The notes: generated by a model not told the origin, from the sequence alone. 64,000 nucleotides of DNA from Bacillus thuringiensis (GCF_014932895.1 NZ_JACYOF010000003.1:186261-250260), one strand, 5' to 3'. Shown: positions 52,367 to 61,088, counted from the stretch's first letter. Made by a program: numbers and translations.

Positions 52367-52828
52367 ATGATTCAAAAATTAATAACAACTTCTCACAAAA
52401 CCGCTGCTTCTATTTTAAACATTCAAATACCTGCTTATGAAATCGAGGCAAAATATATAAATAGTACAGCTATCCCTCGCCTTTATGATACTGTAGCTGA
52501 TATTCAATCATGTGATGAAATTTTCTACGGCTATTTTTATGAAGATACACTTGCCGGGTTTATTTCTTTTAAAATAGATGAAGAGGAAGTTGATATTCAT
52601 CGTTTAGTAGTATCTCCTGATCATTTTCATAAAGGAATTGCAACAAAACTACTACTATATGTATTTGACATGTTCTCCCCTTCCAAAACATATATTGTAC
52701 AAACAGGGAAAGAAAATACGCCCGCTCTTTCTTTATATAAAAAACATGGATTTATTGAAATAAAGGATATCATATTACCCGATGGTGTGGTTTTAACTTC
52801 ACTTAAAAAATCAGAAAAGATAAAATAG
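52367..52828 (+). CDS. GNAT-family acetyltransferase
   Basis: 153 residues. Central IHRLVVSPDHFHKGIATKLL contains the acetyl-CoA V..H/R-G-I/G-A loop; YIVQTGKENTPALSLYKKHGF is the C-terminal strand/helix that ends the fold. Ideal AAGGAGG ribosome site. Substrate unknown. Followed by the c-di-AMP riboswitch. Confidence 0.8.
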   Translation: MIQKLITTSHKTAASILNIQIPAYEIEAKYINSTAIPRLYDTVADIQSCDEIFYGYFYEDTLAGFISFKIDEEEVDIHRLVVSPDHFHKGIATKLLLYVFDMFSPSKTYIVQTGKENTPALSLYKKHGFIEIKDIILPDGVVLTSLKKSEKIK

Positions 52829-52883
52829 TTTGACTCATTAATTCATTTATGTTATCTTTTACTTTATAAAACCTTTTGCTGAA

Positions 52884-53012
52884 TCCAATATTTGGAGCGG
52901 GGGAACCATTTTTGTAGCCATGCTACTTGGGGCGAATCTTATTTAAGTAGGGAAACTCTCACTTCCCGAGTCCGACAGCTAACCTCGTAAGCGTAATGGG
53001 AGAGGAAGGTGC
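52884..53012 (+). promoter_or_regulatory. c-di-AMP (ydaO/yuaA) riboswitch
   Basis: The conserved blocks are present in order: GGAGCGGGGGAACCA (52894-52908), CTTGGGGCGAATCTTA (52926-52941), GTAGGGAAACTCTCAC, CCCGAGTCCGACAGCTAACC (52966-52985), TCGTAAGCGTAATGGGAGAGG. A short GC stem and TTTTTGCC follow. In other bacilli this aptamer turns off potassium/osmolyte or cell-wall genes when c-di-AMP is high. Here the only downstream ORF is 47 residues. Confidence 0.9.
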
Positions 53013-53106
53013 TTTTTGCCTATGTTACACATTTTGCCTCCTTAGTAATAAATATGGGATCGATACCAAATAGCCACCTATATTTATAGAAAAGGAGATA
53101 TGTATT

Positions 53107-53250
53107 ATGTTACGTTTATCTGATCACGCAATAAAAATGATGGAGCAAAGACTTCGACTCGAACAACACCGCACATATCAAGCAAATAAAGTTGTAGATA
53201 ATTTACATCACAAATACTTCTTTCAACATATTTTCCAACCAAAAAGATAA
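53107..53250 (+). CDS. 47-residue basic helical peptide under a c-di-AMP riboswitch
   Basis: ATG 53107 with AAAGGAGA eight bases upstream, TAA at 53248. The peptide (MLRLSDHAIKMMEQRLRLEQ, then ...HHKYFFQHIFQPKR) is basic, helical, His/Gln-rich and has no membrane segment. No family recognised. The hairpin terminator at 53280 follows. The riboswitch 95 bases upstream strongly suggests a real expressed gene linked to c-di-AMP signalling (potassium, turgor or cell wall). Function unknown. Confidence 0.65.
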   Translation: MLRLSDHAIKMMEQRLRLEQHRTYQANKVVDNLHHKYFFQHIFQPKR

Positions 53251-53279
53251 GGAAACCATACGTACAATATAATTTACTA

Positions 53280-53317
53280 CAAAAAGCTTCGTGATTCATA
53301 ATCACAAAGCTTTTTGT
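53280..53317. terminator. terminator after the 47-residue gene
   Basis: CAAAAAGCTTCGTGATT with AATCACAAAGCTTTTTG (one mismatch), with a T-run on both strands; it also serves the trmO pseudogene. Confidence 0.85.
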
Positions 53318-53324
53318 GGTACTA

Positions 53325-53936
53325 TTAAAAATAATTTCCCATTAACTTATTCATCCAATCTGGCACACGAGCATTTTCTCTTGTATCAAAAACAGCAATA
53401 TATGGTTTTATATCTAAAATAGTCGTTCGATCATTAGCGTCTAATCCTTGCACTGTCATAACGTTATTTTTAATCGATAATATTTCAACAGTAGTAGTTC
53501 CAATAGGGTTTGGACGATGCTTTGTCCGCTGGGCAAAACATCCCTTTTCATCAAAACCACTTAATCCCCTTGGCTTTCTAGCCCACGACTGTTTATTTTC
53601 TTCCTGAAAATCATTCATATAAAGTGAAACTTTAATCAGTGGGGGTTTTGTCCATCCCCCACTGATTATTAGTTGAACCAATCAGGCTTTTACGGGCAGT
53701 TGCTCTCCCACCTAACTTCCTCACATTCGCCGAATTTCGAGGTGGGAGTCTTACTGCCCACAAATAGCGGGATAAAAAATAACAATTGCATGAGAATAAT
53801 CCTCAAGGCCAGCTAATCCTCCCATATACTCTGGATATATTTTAATGTTTGAAATAACACTCCCCCAATTACTGTACACTTTCTCGTCTATAGAAGATTG
53901 CACTTCACCAATCTTCACCATATTAACATGACCCAT
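53325..53936 (-). pseudogene. TrmO/TsaA-like tRNA methyltransferase gene split by bcr1
   Basis: Part 1 (ATG 53936, AGGGAG upstream): MVKIGEVQSSIDEKV... to AIVIFY. Part 2 after the repeat: MNDFQEENKQSWARKPRGLS..., HRPNPIGTTTVEIL, ...MNKLMGNYF. The RPNPIG motif and the ordering identify TrmO (N6-methylation of t6A37 in tRNA-Thr; SAM-dependent). Removing bcr1 and one TTTAT joins ATT TTT TAT ATG AAT in frame to a 152-residue protein, the usual length. As present, neither half is likely to be active. Confidence 0.85.
53619..53776 (+). mobile_element. bcr1-type repeat, copy E
   Basis: 148 bp flanked by ATAAA (53619-53623 and 53772-53776); GTGAAACTTTAATCAGTGGGG ... TGCCCACAAATAGCGGG. Inserted in the trmO-like gene. 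Confidence 0.85.
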
Positions 53937-53976
53937 TTTTCTCCCTCCTTTATATAGCGCTATTTACTTCCTCGTC

Positions 53977-54129
53977 TTAATAATAAAAGTATTCGGCACC
54001 ATTATCATCTTCAGACGCTGTATACGGGCCATATTTAGGTAAACAATCCACTTGAAAGAAATAAGGTGCAACTGTATCCCAACACTTTTTATTAATCGCT
54101 AACATTTGTGTGCCTTCCATATCCTGCAT
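53977..54129 (-). pseudogene. N-terminal fragment of a class I SAM-dependent methyltransferase
   Basis: About 50 residues: MLAINKKCWDTVAPYFFQVD then CLPKYGPYTASEDDNG, ending in EYFYY and a stop. This is the recognisable start of a UbiE-like methyltransferase, but the SAM-binding GxGxG region and everything after it is missing. A deletion or frameshift remnant; intact homologues are ~250 residues. It lies between the trmO remnant and the CGNR gene. Confidence 0.6.
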
Positions 54130-54161
54130 TTCCCCCATCCATTTTTCTTCCCCTAATAAAA

Positions 54162-54710
54162 TTACACATTATAACCCGATCTCCCTTTTCTCTTCGCTCG
54201 GTAGTTTTTCACTTTTGCAATCGTACCGCACGCTCTTCCCCCTTCTTCTCCAGCATACATACCGCACCATCTTTTACTTCCATTACGCGAATGATCGTAA
54301 AATACCCAGCGACAATCTGGACATGCTTTTAACCTTCCCCACAAATTTTCTTGAATCGCCATTAAAACAATACTTAATACCTTTGTATACACATTCTCTT
54401 CGTATACTGGTTCATATGTAATACCTTTCATATCTTCCTTTACATGTACATGAAATGAATATTTCTCTAACCATTTTTGCAACGATCCTTCCCCTTCAAT
54501 TGTTAGCCGAATGTCTTCTCGAAAACTTTTTAATTCCTCTATCGTATGAAATGAAAACTCTTCATGAAAATATTTATTCATGAATTGCTTTATATCAGCA
54601 TCTGTTTGCAGCAAATCAATTGGCTCTCTCGTATCATTTGGTATTCTCCATGTATTTAAAAATTCCCGAATATATTCTAATTCATTTGGTGCGTTCTGAT
54701 TCAATTCCAT
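54162..54710 (-). CDS. CGNR zinc-finger protein (ABATE-type N-terminus)
   Basis: 182 residues. The C-terminal zinc-binding segment (residues ~130-175) is ACPDCRWVFYDHSRNGSKRWC, then CGTIAKVKNYRAKRKG, with two CxxC-like Cys pairs and the RxYRAR tail of CGNR proteins. The N-terminal ~120 residues are a variable helical ABATE domain. Members are predicted stress-related DNA-binding regulators. Divergent from an MFS gene, so the two may form a regulator/exporter pair. Confidence 0.75.
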   Translation of the reverse strand: MELNQNAPNELEYIREFLNTWRIPNDTREPIDLLQTDADIKQFMNKYFHEEFSFHTIEELKSFREDIRLTIEGEGSLQKWLEKYSFHVHVKEDMKGITYEPVYEENVYTKVLSIVLMAIQENLWGRLKACPDCRWVFYDHSRNGSKRWCGMYAGEEGGRACGTIAKVKNYRAKRKGRSGYNV

Positions 54711-54816
54711 CCACCTTCTTCTTAAAATTTACTTTTTTCAGACTTTATGTATAATTATAATATAAAATAGTTAACCATCAATTAATTTTACTGGTTACAT
54801 AATTAGGAGGAGTTCT

Positions 54817-56013
54817 ATGAAAAATTTCTCAATACCGATACGTTTCATGCTTATTTCTTCATTTTTTATGTCTTTTGGGTATTTTGCGGTATTTGCATTT
54901 TTAGCTATTTATCTATTAAATTTTCTCCACTTTTCAGCTGTTCAAGTAGGAACAGTTTTAACCGTTATGACAATCACATCACGAGTTATCCCTTTACTCT
55001 CAGGATTAATCGCTGACAAAATAGGCTATATCATTATGATGATAGCCGGATTACTTTTAAGAGGAATCGGGTTTATTTCTTTAGGAATATACTCTGATTT
55101 CTATACCATTTCTATTTCTTCTGCACTTATTGGATTTGGAACTGCATTTTACGAACCTGCTGCTCGCGCAATATTCGGCTCACAACCAGCTCATGTAAGA
55201 AAAAATTTGTTTACTTACTTAAACCTTAGCTTTAACTGTGGTGCAATAATCGGACCAATTGCAGGCGGTTTCTTACTCTTACTCGATCCAATCTATGCTT
55301 TCTCTCTAACTGGATTCCTTATGTTATTATTTGCTTTAATCTTTTACTTACTTAAAAACTACTTCCCAGATTCTACTGAAAACACATCTATTACATTTGG
55401 AATACAGACAGTATTACATAACAAATCTTTCCTTTTGTTTTCATTTATTATGATCTTCTTCTATATTATGTTTAATCAGCTTACCGTCGCACTTCCACTT
55501 CATATGAAAAACATTAGTCATAGTAACCAGCTCGCTACATTCGTTATTACGATAAATGCAATAACAGGCGTCATATTTATGGTGTTATTCCGAAAACTCT
55601 TTCATAAATACAACACACTTTCCATCATTAAATATGGTGTTTTATTAATGGGTATTTCCTTTTTACTCATCCCTTTATTCCAACATCCATATTGGTTATT
55701 TATATGTGTAATTTTATTTACAGTCGGGGAAACGCTCGTATTACCTAACGCTGATATCGCTATTGCAAATTACAGTAACGAATCACACATGGCCACCTAT
55801 TTCGGATTTTACCAACTCTCACTTGCATTTGGCTTTATTATTGGTAGTTATATCGGACCATGGTTTACATCAAATTTAAACGGAATGTATGCACCCTGGC
55901 TTATTTTCAGTGTATTTGGGTTAATCGGCTTTATTTCACTTCATATTTTAAATAAGAAAAAACAGACTTCTAAAGAAGGTCTATACCTTTATAAAGATAG
56001 GAAACATCTTTAA
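54817..56013 (+). CDS. MFS transporter
   Basis: 398 residues, 12 TM. Motif A appears as GLIADKIGY between helices 2 and 3; GIGFISLGIYSDF and GFGTAFYEPAARAIFG follow. The second half includes NADIAIANYSNESH and GFYQLSLAFGFIIGSYIGPW. Of the drug:H+ antiporter type (DHA1); substrate unknown. AGGAGGAG precedes the start. Divergent from the CGNR-protein gene, which could regulate it. Confidence 0.8.
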   Translation: MKNFSIPIRFMLISSFFMSFGYFAVFAFLAIYLLNFLHFSAVQVGTVLTVMTITSRVIPLLSGLIADKIGYIIMMIAGLLLRGIGFISLGIYSDFYTISISSALIGFGTAFYEPAARAIFGSQPAHVRKNLFTYLNLSFNCGAIIGPIAGGFLLLLDPIYAFSLTGFLMLLFALIFYLLKNYFPDSTENTSITFGIQTVLHNKSFLLFSFIMIFFYIMFNQLTVALPLHMKNISHSNQLATFVITINAITGVIFMVLFRKLFHKYNTLSIIKYGVLLMGISFLLIPLFQHPYWLFICVILFTVGETLVLPNADIAIANYSNESHMATYFGFYQLSLAFGFIIGSYIGPWFTSNLNGMYAPWLIFSVFGLIGFISLHILNKKKQTSKEGLYLYKDRKHL

Positions 56014-56293
56014 TTATTTTCAGTTGGGAGAAACTAAAAAATGCAGACTTACAGCAATAAGCACACCTTTCAATCATACTTATTCTATTGAATAAATATT
56101 AACTCCATCATGTACAAAACTGCTTGCCTCTAACGTAATAAAAGCATAGCTCCCCCTTAAAATAAATATACAACCCGTTTATCATTTACATATTATGGTA
56201 TAATACATAAAGAGTAATAGCCAATCATCTACATACCAAACTAACAGTCTAGCAATTACAAAATCAAAAAATATTTGAAATCGGGGGGATCTT

Positions 56294-56680
56294 ATGAAAA
56301 AGATAAAAAGGTTGAGTGCTCTTCTATTCACCGGAATCATTTTATCTGGATGTTCAACTATAGCAGAACATTCTTTAGAAACCGGAAATGGCAGTATTGA
56401 ATTATTAACACCAACGATTACAACAAAAGATAATGAATTAGAAATTAAGACCGAGGGTATTGATGAGAACAAAGTAACCTTTATTTATGTTGCCAATAAA
56501 AAAGTATTTGAACAAAAAATTAAAAATGATGAATCTTACAAACTTGATATTAAAGGTATCAAGGATGCCCATAGGACAGATTACAAACCAAAAGTTCAAC
56601 TTTTGCAAACGAAAGATGATTCGAAAGATGGAGACATGGTAACCTTTAAACAAGTTAGATATACAGTTGAAAAAGAGTAG
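56294..56680 (+). CDS. small lipoprotein
   Basis: 128 residues. Signal MKKIKRLSALLFTGIILSGC, lipobox LSGC with Cys20 lipidated. The mature part is a beta-rich ~100-residue domain (IELLTPTITTKDNELEIKTE, NKVTFIYVANKKVFEQKI), reminiscent of an Ig-like/bacterial lipoprotein fold; no family recognised. Ribosome site GGGGGG. Seventy-six bases upstream of a small membrane protein gene with which it may be co-transcribed. Bases 56014-56293 hold no gene. Confidence 0.65.
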   Translation: MKKIKRLSALLFTGIILSGCSTIAEHSLETGNGSIELLTPTITTKDNELEIKTEGIDENKVTFIYVANKKVFEQKIKNDESYKLDIKGIKDAHRTDYKPKVQLLQTKDDSKDGDMVTFKQVRYTVEKE

Positions 56681-56756
56681 TTCTATAATTATTTAAATTA
56701 AATATAACGAACAAAAATATATTTATAAAAGAGCGGGAAATGGAGAGAGTGATAAT

Positions 56757-56984
56757 TTGAAAAAACGATGGAGTTTTTGGTGGATGGGTAACATATTTTG
56801 GATTATCATTTTTGGGATATTAGCAGCTATTATTTGGCTAAGAGAGGTTGATGGCGCTGGTGTTACTCAAACACCCGAGCTTAAATCAGTGACATTTATA
56901 GTTTTAATGATTGCGTTTATATTCCCAATCATTATTCAAATCGTATGGCTAATGGTTAATTTGAGGATGAGCAATAACAAATAA
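56757..56984 (+). CDS. 75-residue two-TM membrane protein
   Basis: TTG start behind GGAGAGAG. Two TM helices (WWMGNIFWIIIFGILAAIIWL and FIVLMIAFIFPIIIQIVWLMV) with a short polar loop containing EVDGAGVTQTPELK. No family recognised. Ends ahead of a clear terminator. Confidence 0.6.
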   Translation: MKKRWSFWWMGNIFWIIIFGILAAIIWLREVDGAGVTQTPELKSVTFIVLMIAFIFPIIIQIVWLMVNLRMSNNK

Positions 56985-57002
56985 TTAAACAGATTTTAAG
57001 GA

Positions 57003-57032
57003 TCTCTCGGATTTTTTGAGAGTATTTTATTT
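57003..57032 (+). terminator. terminator of the 75-residue gene
   Basis: CTCTC / GAGAG stem with a long T-rich loop, then TATTTTATTTT. Confidence 0.6.
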
Positions 57033-57141
57033 TCAAGTATTTATTAAAAATACGGGAATGTTAAAGATTAACATGGGACGTTTGTTACTTCGCTTCTTTT
57101 CAGTTAAAGAGGAAAAGTGAGTTTTAATCAAACTTTTTTAT

Positions 57142-57181
57142 AAAAAAGGGAGGAATCTTTTTCAAAATAGATTCCTCCCTT
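57142..57181 (-). terminator. terminator of the DUF2179 gene
   Basis: AAGGGAGGAATCT with AGATTCCTCCCTT (13 bp); on the minus strand TTTTTTAT follows. Confidence 0.85.
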
Positions 57182-57252
57182 CTACATTTAAATATGGGAT
57201 TATCGTGTGTTTTTATTAAACTGAATTTTAAAGCTACACTACTCCCTTTTCC

Positions 57253-57801
57253 TTACGATGCATGATGATCTTTCTTCTTCATTAACGCTCTCTTCTTCAT
57301 CGCTTTCGTTAAATATCCACCTTTAAATGAGCGGATTTCATAAGAAGACATAAACGCTTTCGGTGCGATTTCATTAATAATTTCTAAAAGCTCTTTCTCT
57401 CTCGAACGCTTCGCAACGATATCTAAGCGATAACGTACAGAATTGATTCCTTCACCTTCAAATACTGTAACACCAAATCCAGAATGGCGTAATTCATCTA
57501 CTAATTCATTACAACGGTCTAGTAAACTAACTTGATACGTAATATAACCAATTGCTAATTTATTTTCTATATAACCACCTAATAACAGTCCCGCACTAAA
57601 GCCGATGACATAGGCAACAATGTTCATCCAATTTGATAAATCTTGAAACACAATCCCTAAACTGACAATGTAAATAGCTCCTTCTAACAATCCTACGCCA
57701 GCAGCGGATCTTGTTTGATTCTTTACAAGCAAAATCGTACGAATTGTTAATACTGGAACATAAATAATTTGAAGCACAAAAATAAGTAGCGCTTGTAACA
57801 T
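57253..57801 (-). CDS. DUF2179/UPF0316 membrane protein (YebE-like)
   Basis: 182 residues. Three TM helices ([58 protein letters not shown]) are followed by a cytosolic DUF2179 domain ([23 protein letters not shown]). This is UPF0316. Function not established. Start ATG with GAGGTG. It has a strong own terminator. Confidence 0.85.
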   Translation of the reverse strand: MLQALLIFVLQIIYVPVLTIRTILLVKNQTRSAAGVGLLEGAIYIVSLGIVFQDLSNWMNIVAYVIGFSAGLLLGGYIENKLAIGYITYQVSLLDRCNELVDELRHSGFGVTVFEGEGINSVRYRLDIVAKRSREKELLEIINEIAPKAFMSSYEIRSFKGGYLTKAMKKRALMKKKDHHAS

Positions 57802-57972
57802 TGGTATCCACCTCTTTCAAAAAGTCTTTTGTCATGATAACATACATAAGCTTTAGAAATCGATGGGTTTTTAATTTTTTTTTTATTATTTTCCATACTA
57901 TTGAAAAAACGAAAAAAGAAGCGTATTATATTTGTCGTTAATTTGATTATTTTCATTAACTCGCTTAAATTC

Positions 57973-58003
57973 AAAAAAGGAACCCCATTAGGTCCCTTTT
58001 ATC
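57973..58003 (-). terminator. terminator of the AtpI-like gene
   Basis: GGAACC / GGTCCC-type stem; on the minus strand GGTTCC is followed by TTTTTTG. Confidence 0.7.
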
Positions 58004-58415
58004 ATAACTCTATGTTTTTCGAAGCATTTCCCCTTTGCTTCTCCTCTTCTTTCACTAGCTGTATATTTGCATAAGCTAAATTCACAATCATTAAAAAGTG
58101 ACCGCCTAAAATACCTGTACCAAATGCCCACATTTCCATTTCATGCTCAATTTCATACATAATGATAGCCCCTAATATAGCGGCCGCAAATCGGTTTAAA
58201 ACTCCTAATCCAGGAGCCTTTTCTTTCATCACGATACTTCTGCCTATTTTCTCTACTCTGCGAGCTAATAACCAAAGGCAGTATGCACTTACAGCTAATC
58301 CAATCCCAAACCCTGTCACTTGTTTTCCAAACGGAGTAATCGTCCACATAAGTAGTAAACCGCTAAAGATCACATACAATTGTAATCGATATACACGTAA
58401 GGCTACTTGAATCAA
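58002..58415 (-). CDS. ATP synthase subunit I-like four-TM protein
   Basis: 137 residues with four TM helices: LQLYVIFSGLLLMWTI, GFGIGLAVSAYCLWLLA, RFAAAILGAIIMYEI, and FGTGILGGHFLMIVNL. The RFAAAILGAIIM..GILGGHF pattern recalls AtpI (ATP synthase I). TTG 58415 (MIQVALRVYRLQ) is preferred, as TTAGGAG is 8 bases upstream; the frame extends to 58451. No atp operon nearby, so a paralogue or a related family of unknown role. Confidence 0.5.
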   Translation of the reverse strand: MIQVALRVYRLQLYVIFSGLLLMWTITPFGKQVTGFGIGLAVSAYCLWLLARRVEKIGRSIVMKEKAPGLGVLNRFAAAILGAIIMYEIEHEMEMWAFGTGILGGHFLMIVNLAYANIQLVKEEEKQRGNASKNIEL

Positions 58416-58454
58416 AATATCCGCTCCTAATTTCTCATTTTTATACCTCAAAAG

Positions 58455-58484
58455 AAAAGCAGCAACTTACACAGTTGCTGCTTT
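58455..58484 (-). terminator. terminator overlapping the CorC-like stop
   Basis: AGCAGCAACT TACAC AGTTGCTGCT; on the minus strand TTTTCTTTT follows. The loop holds the stop codon of the gene. Confidence 0.75.
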
Positions 58485-59795
58485 CTCTTGTTCTTGTTCA
58501 TGATCCATTTTGCGAATTTCAACACGTTTAATTTGATAAGCGTCTTTTTCTAACACTTTAAATTCATAACCTTCTGCTTCAACGTATTGTCCTTCTTCAA
58601 TTTCATGATTTTGCATCATAATCCATCCACCGATTGTATCCACATCTTCTTCTTCGATGTGTAATCCAAACAAATCTTTTACTTCTGAAATAAGTACTTT
58701 TCCATCAACAATTTTATGGTGCTCGTTCACATGTTGGATTGGTGGTGCTTCATCTTCATCATATTCATCACGAATTTCGCCGACGATTTCCTCCAATATA
58801 TCTTCAAGCGTTACAATTCCAGCTGTTCCTCCGTACTCATCATATAAAACAGCCATCGGAATTCGCTTCTTCTGCATTTGCAGTAATAAATCGTGAATTG
58901 GAGTTGTTTCCATCACTTCAATAATCGGACGCATATACGAGCGAATCGATGATAAATCTTTTTGATCTTCGGTCATATATCGAATAAAGAAATCTTTCAC
59001 ATTGACCATACCGATAATATCATCTTTATCTTCTCCAAAAATCGGATAACGTGTGTATCGCTCATTTTGGATTACTTTCATGTGTTCTTCTACTGAATCT
59101 TCTAGGTAGAAACCAACGATTTCTGTTCGCGGTACCATAATCTCTTTTGCAATACGATTATCAAATTCAAAAATGTTATTTACATACTTGTATTCAGCTT
59201 GATTAATTTCTCCACTTTCGTAACTCTCTGAAAGAATAAGACGTAATTCTTCTTCTGTATGAGCTACTTCATGTTCAGAAGCTGGCTTCAAACCGAATAA
59301 ACCAGTTACAACACGAGCAGAACTATTCAATACCCAAATAAATGGATACATAACTTTATAGAACATCATTAATGGACCCGCAAATAACAATGTCACTTTT
59401 TCAGCTTTTTGAATTGCCATCGTTTTCGGAGCTAACTCCCCGACTACAACGTGCAAGTACGTCATCGTCATAAATGCAAGACCAAACGTTAATACTTGTG
59501 AAAAAGAAGGATTTAAATTCAATTTCTCAAATAACGGGTGTAATAATTTTTCTATCGTCGGTTCACCTAACCAACCAAGTCCCATCGCTGTAACTGTAAT
59601 ACCTAATTGACAAGCAGATAAATATTCGTCTAAATTTGTTGTTACCTTTTTCGCTGCTAATGCACCGCGTTTTCCTTCCGCAACAAGCTGATCAATGCGA
59701 CTTGAACGTACTTTTACAATCGCAAACTCTGCTGCTACGAAAAATCCAGTAAATGCGATTAAAATCGCAACCATGACTAAATTAAATATTTCCAA
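58467..59795 (-). CDS. CNNM/CorC (HlyC)-type transporter-associated protein
   Basis: 442 residues. N-terminal DUF21 domain (~1-190, four TM: VAILIAFTGFFVAAEFAIVKV, SACQLGITVTAMGLGWLGEP, GLAFMTMTYLHVVVGELAPK); then two CBS domains (~210-340, MVPRTEIVGFYLEDS and IPMAVLYDEYGGTAGIVTLED); then a CorC_HlyC C-terminal domain ending ~435. Similar to B. subtilis YhdP/MpfA-type Mg2+ exporters. TTG start; a hairpin lies just upstream. In the same direction, a MerR gene precedes it, as with yhdQ-yhdP. Confidence 0.85.
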   Translation of the reverse strand: MEIFNLVMVAILIAFTGFFVAAEFAIVKVRSSRIDQLVAEGKRGALAAKKVTTNLDEYLSACQLGITVTAMGLGWLGEPTIEKLLHPLFEKLNLNPSFSQVLTFGLAFMTMTYLHVVVGELAPKTMAIQKAEKVTLLFAGPLMMFYKVMYPFIWVLNSSARVVTGLFGLKPASEHEVAHTEEELRLILSESYESGEINQAEYKYVNNIFEFDNRIAKEIMVPRTEIVGFYLEDSVEEHMKVIQNERYTRYPIFGEDKDDIIGMVNVKDFFIRYMTEDQKDLSSIRSYMRPIIEVMETTPIHDLLLQMQKKRIPMAVLYDEYGGTAGIVTLEDILEEIVGEIRDEYDEDEAPPIQHVNEHHKIVDGKVLISEVKDLFGLHIEEEDVDTIGGWIMMQNHEIEEGQYVEAEGYEFKVLEKDAYQIKRVEIRKMDHEQEQEKAATV

Positions 59796-59799
59796 TGAA

Positions 59800-59821
59800 T
59801 ACCCTTAGTTAAAAAACTAAG
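59800..59821 (-). promoter_or_regulatory. hairpin at the ribosome site of the CorC-like gene
   Basis: CCTTAGTT AAAAA AACTAAGG overlaps the AAGGG ribosome site of the gene (TTG at 59795). If formed it would hide the Shine-Dalgarno. Not a terminator, as no U-run follows on the minus strand. Confidence 0.4.
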
Positions 59822-59914
59822 GTGTCCACCTCCTGTATACTATAATGTTTTCTTATTTGTTCGTTAGAAAACATAGCCCGATACAAAAATTAAAGAGGTC
59901 GGATTTCACTTTTT

Positions 59915-60322
59915 CTATAATAATAGAGCAAGCGTTTGTATTAAAGCTGTCGTTTGACCTGATAAAGATTTCGATATTTTTTCACGTTGTGAATCAGTCA
60001 ATTCATCTAAAAGGGGCTTTAACTCCGTTAGTTCTGCTTCTAATCTATGAATATGGTCTGTCACTTCATTCACTTGTTTCGAAACGTGTTCATTGATACC
60101 GAGCAGCTTTTTCTTCTCCTCGATTTTCTCTTTAATCTCACAAAGCGGCATATGCGTTTCTTTGCACTTCTCAATAAATTGTAAAGTTTCAACTGCTGTT
60201 TCGTCGTAATAGCGATAATTAGATTGAGATCGCTCCGCTTTTAAGATACCTAGATTCGTATAATAATCAATCGTTCGTTTCGACACGTGAGCCATGAGAG
60301 CCAACTGTCCGATTCGATACAC
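59915..60322 (-). CDS. MerR-family transcriptional regulator
   Basis: 135 residues. MerR HTH: YRIGQLALMAHVSKRTIDYYTNLGIL, wing SQSNYRYYDE, then dimer helix KCKETHMPLCEIKEKIEEKK. A short C-terminal region follows. Neither C-terminal metal-binding Cys pair of CueR is present, so it is unlikely to sense copper. Start GTG 60322; promoter contacts not located. Located upstream of, and in line with, the CorC/CNNM gene. Confidence 0.8.
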   Translation of the reverse strand: MYRIGQLALMAHVSKRTIDYYTNLGILKAERSQSNYRYYDETAVETLQFIEKCKETHMPLCEIKEKIEEKKKLLGINEHVSKQVNEVTDHIHRLEAELTELKPLLDELTDSQREKISKSLSGQTTALIQTLALLL

Positions 60323-60416
60323 CTTCCCAACGATCTTCCCCCCTTGTTTATATTACTAACATCATACAATACATAAACTGTACAGTCAAACGTGACGGTT
60401 TGCATTCAACTAAAAT

Positions 60417-60450
60417 AAAAAAATCTGTATTACGCTACAGATTTTTTTAT
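60417..60450. terminator. bidirectional terminator
   Basis: AAAAAATCTGTA with TACAGATTTTTTT around six bases, between the SRPBCC pseudogene (minus) and the MerR gene promoter region. Confidence 0.8.
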
Positions 60451-60453
60451 TTA

Positions 60454-60886
60454 TTATGTAGACCCTACACATTCTGCTAAACGTTCAATTTGATGCATAT
60501 ATAACCCTCGTGACATCCATCCTATTAACTTATATATAATATTATAAAAATGATTGCTAGCAATAAGTGTAAGTAACATCCCATCCTCATCTTCTTCTAA
60601 AATATATGTTGTGGTAGAATAACCTTGTTTCATCTCACCACCAACTGAAACGATGTATGGCGCTTCATATTCTATATAATTCCACTTCAAATTCATAAAC
60701 TTTCTTTCTAATTTTTTACACCATAATATACTTATCCCCCTACACGGAGATTTCCTTTTGCTACACTTGATGAATACCAATTTTCAATTACTAGCGTATT
60801 CCACTCTTTTATTTTTTATCATCATTTACATAATCAAATACGACATCAATTGGTGCCCAAATTAATATTTCAAAAGCAAAGCTCAT
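60454..60886 (-). pseudogene. frameshifted SRPBCC-family gene
   Basis: A good start at ATG 60886 (GAGGAGAAG upstream) reads MSFAFEILIWAPIDVVFDYV...NDDKK and then hits a stop at an A-run. In another frame the sequence continues KEWNTLVIENWYSSSVAKGN, and in a third it continues EAPYIVSVGGEMKQGYSTTTY... to the end (STOP near 60454). Joining these gives a START/SRPBCC-like ~145-residue protein, so the gene has at least two frameshifts. Probably inactive. Confidence 0.7.
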
Positions 60887-61088
60887 CCAACTTCTCCTCT
60901 CAATACCCTTGTTTGTCTCTGTTTATGTTGCAACAAAATGATTATTACATATTTTACATAGTGTAATACAGTTGTTATATTAAAATTATTTTTATTGTGC
61001 TTCATTTCACTATTTTTATGCCTATTCTCCACACTCCATAGTCAAAATATTCATTTAAGATTATAAAGCAACCTTTTGTGGATAAGTA

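Noticed and set aside
52884-53012. Another bcr repeat copy
   Set aside because: It lacks the bcr1 ends and instead carries the ordered core of the c-di-AMP riboswitch.
53751-53936. Independent 61-residue protein
   Set aside because: The C-terminal residues come from bcr1; it is the first half of a split trmO-like gene.
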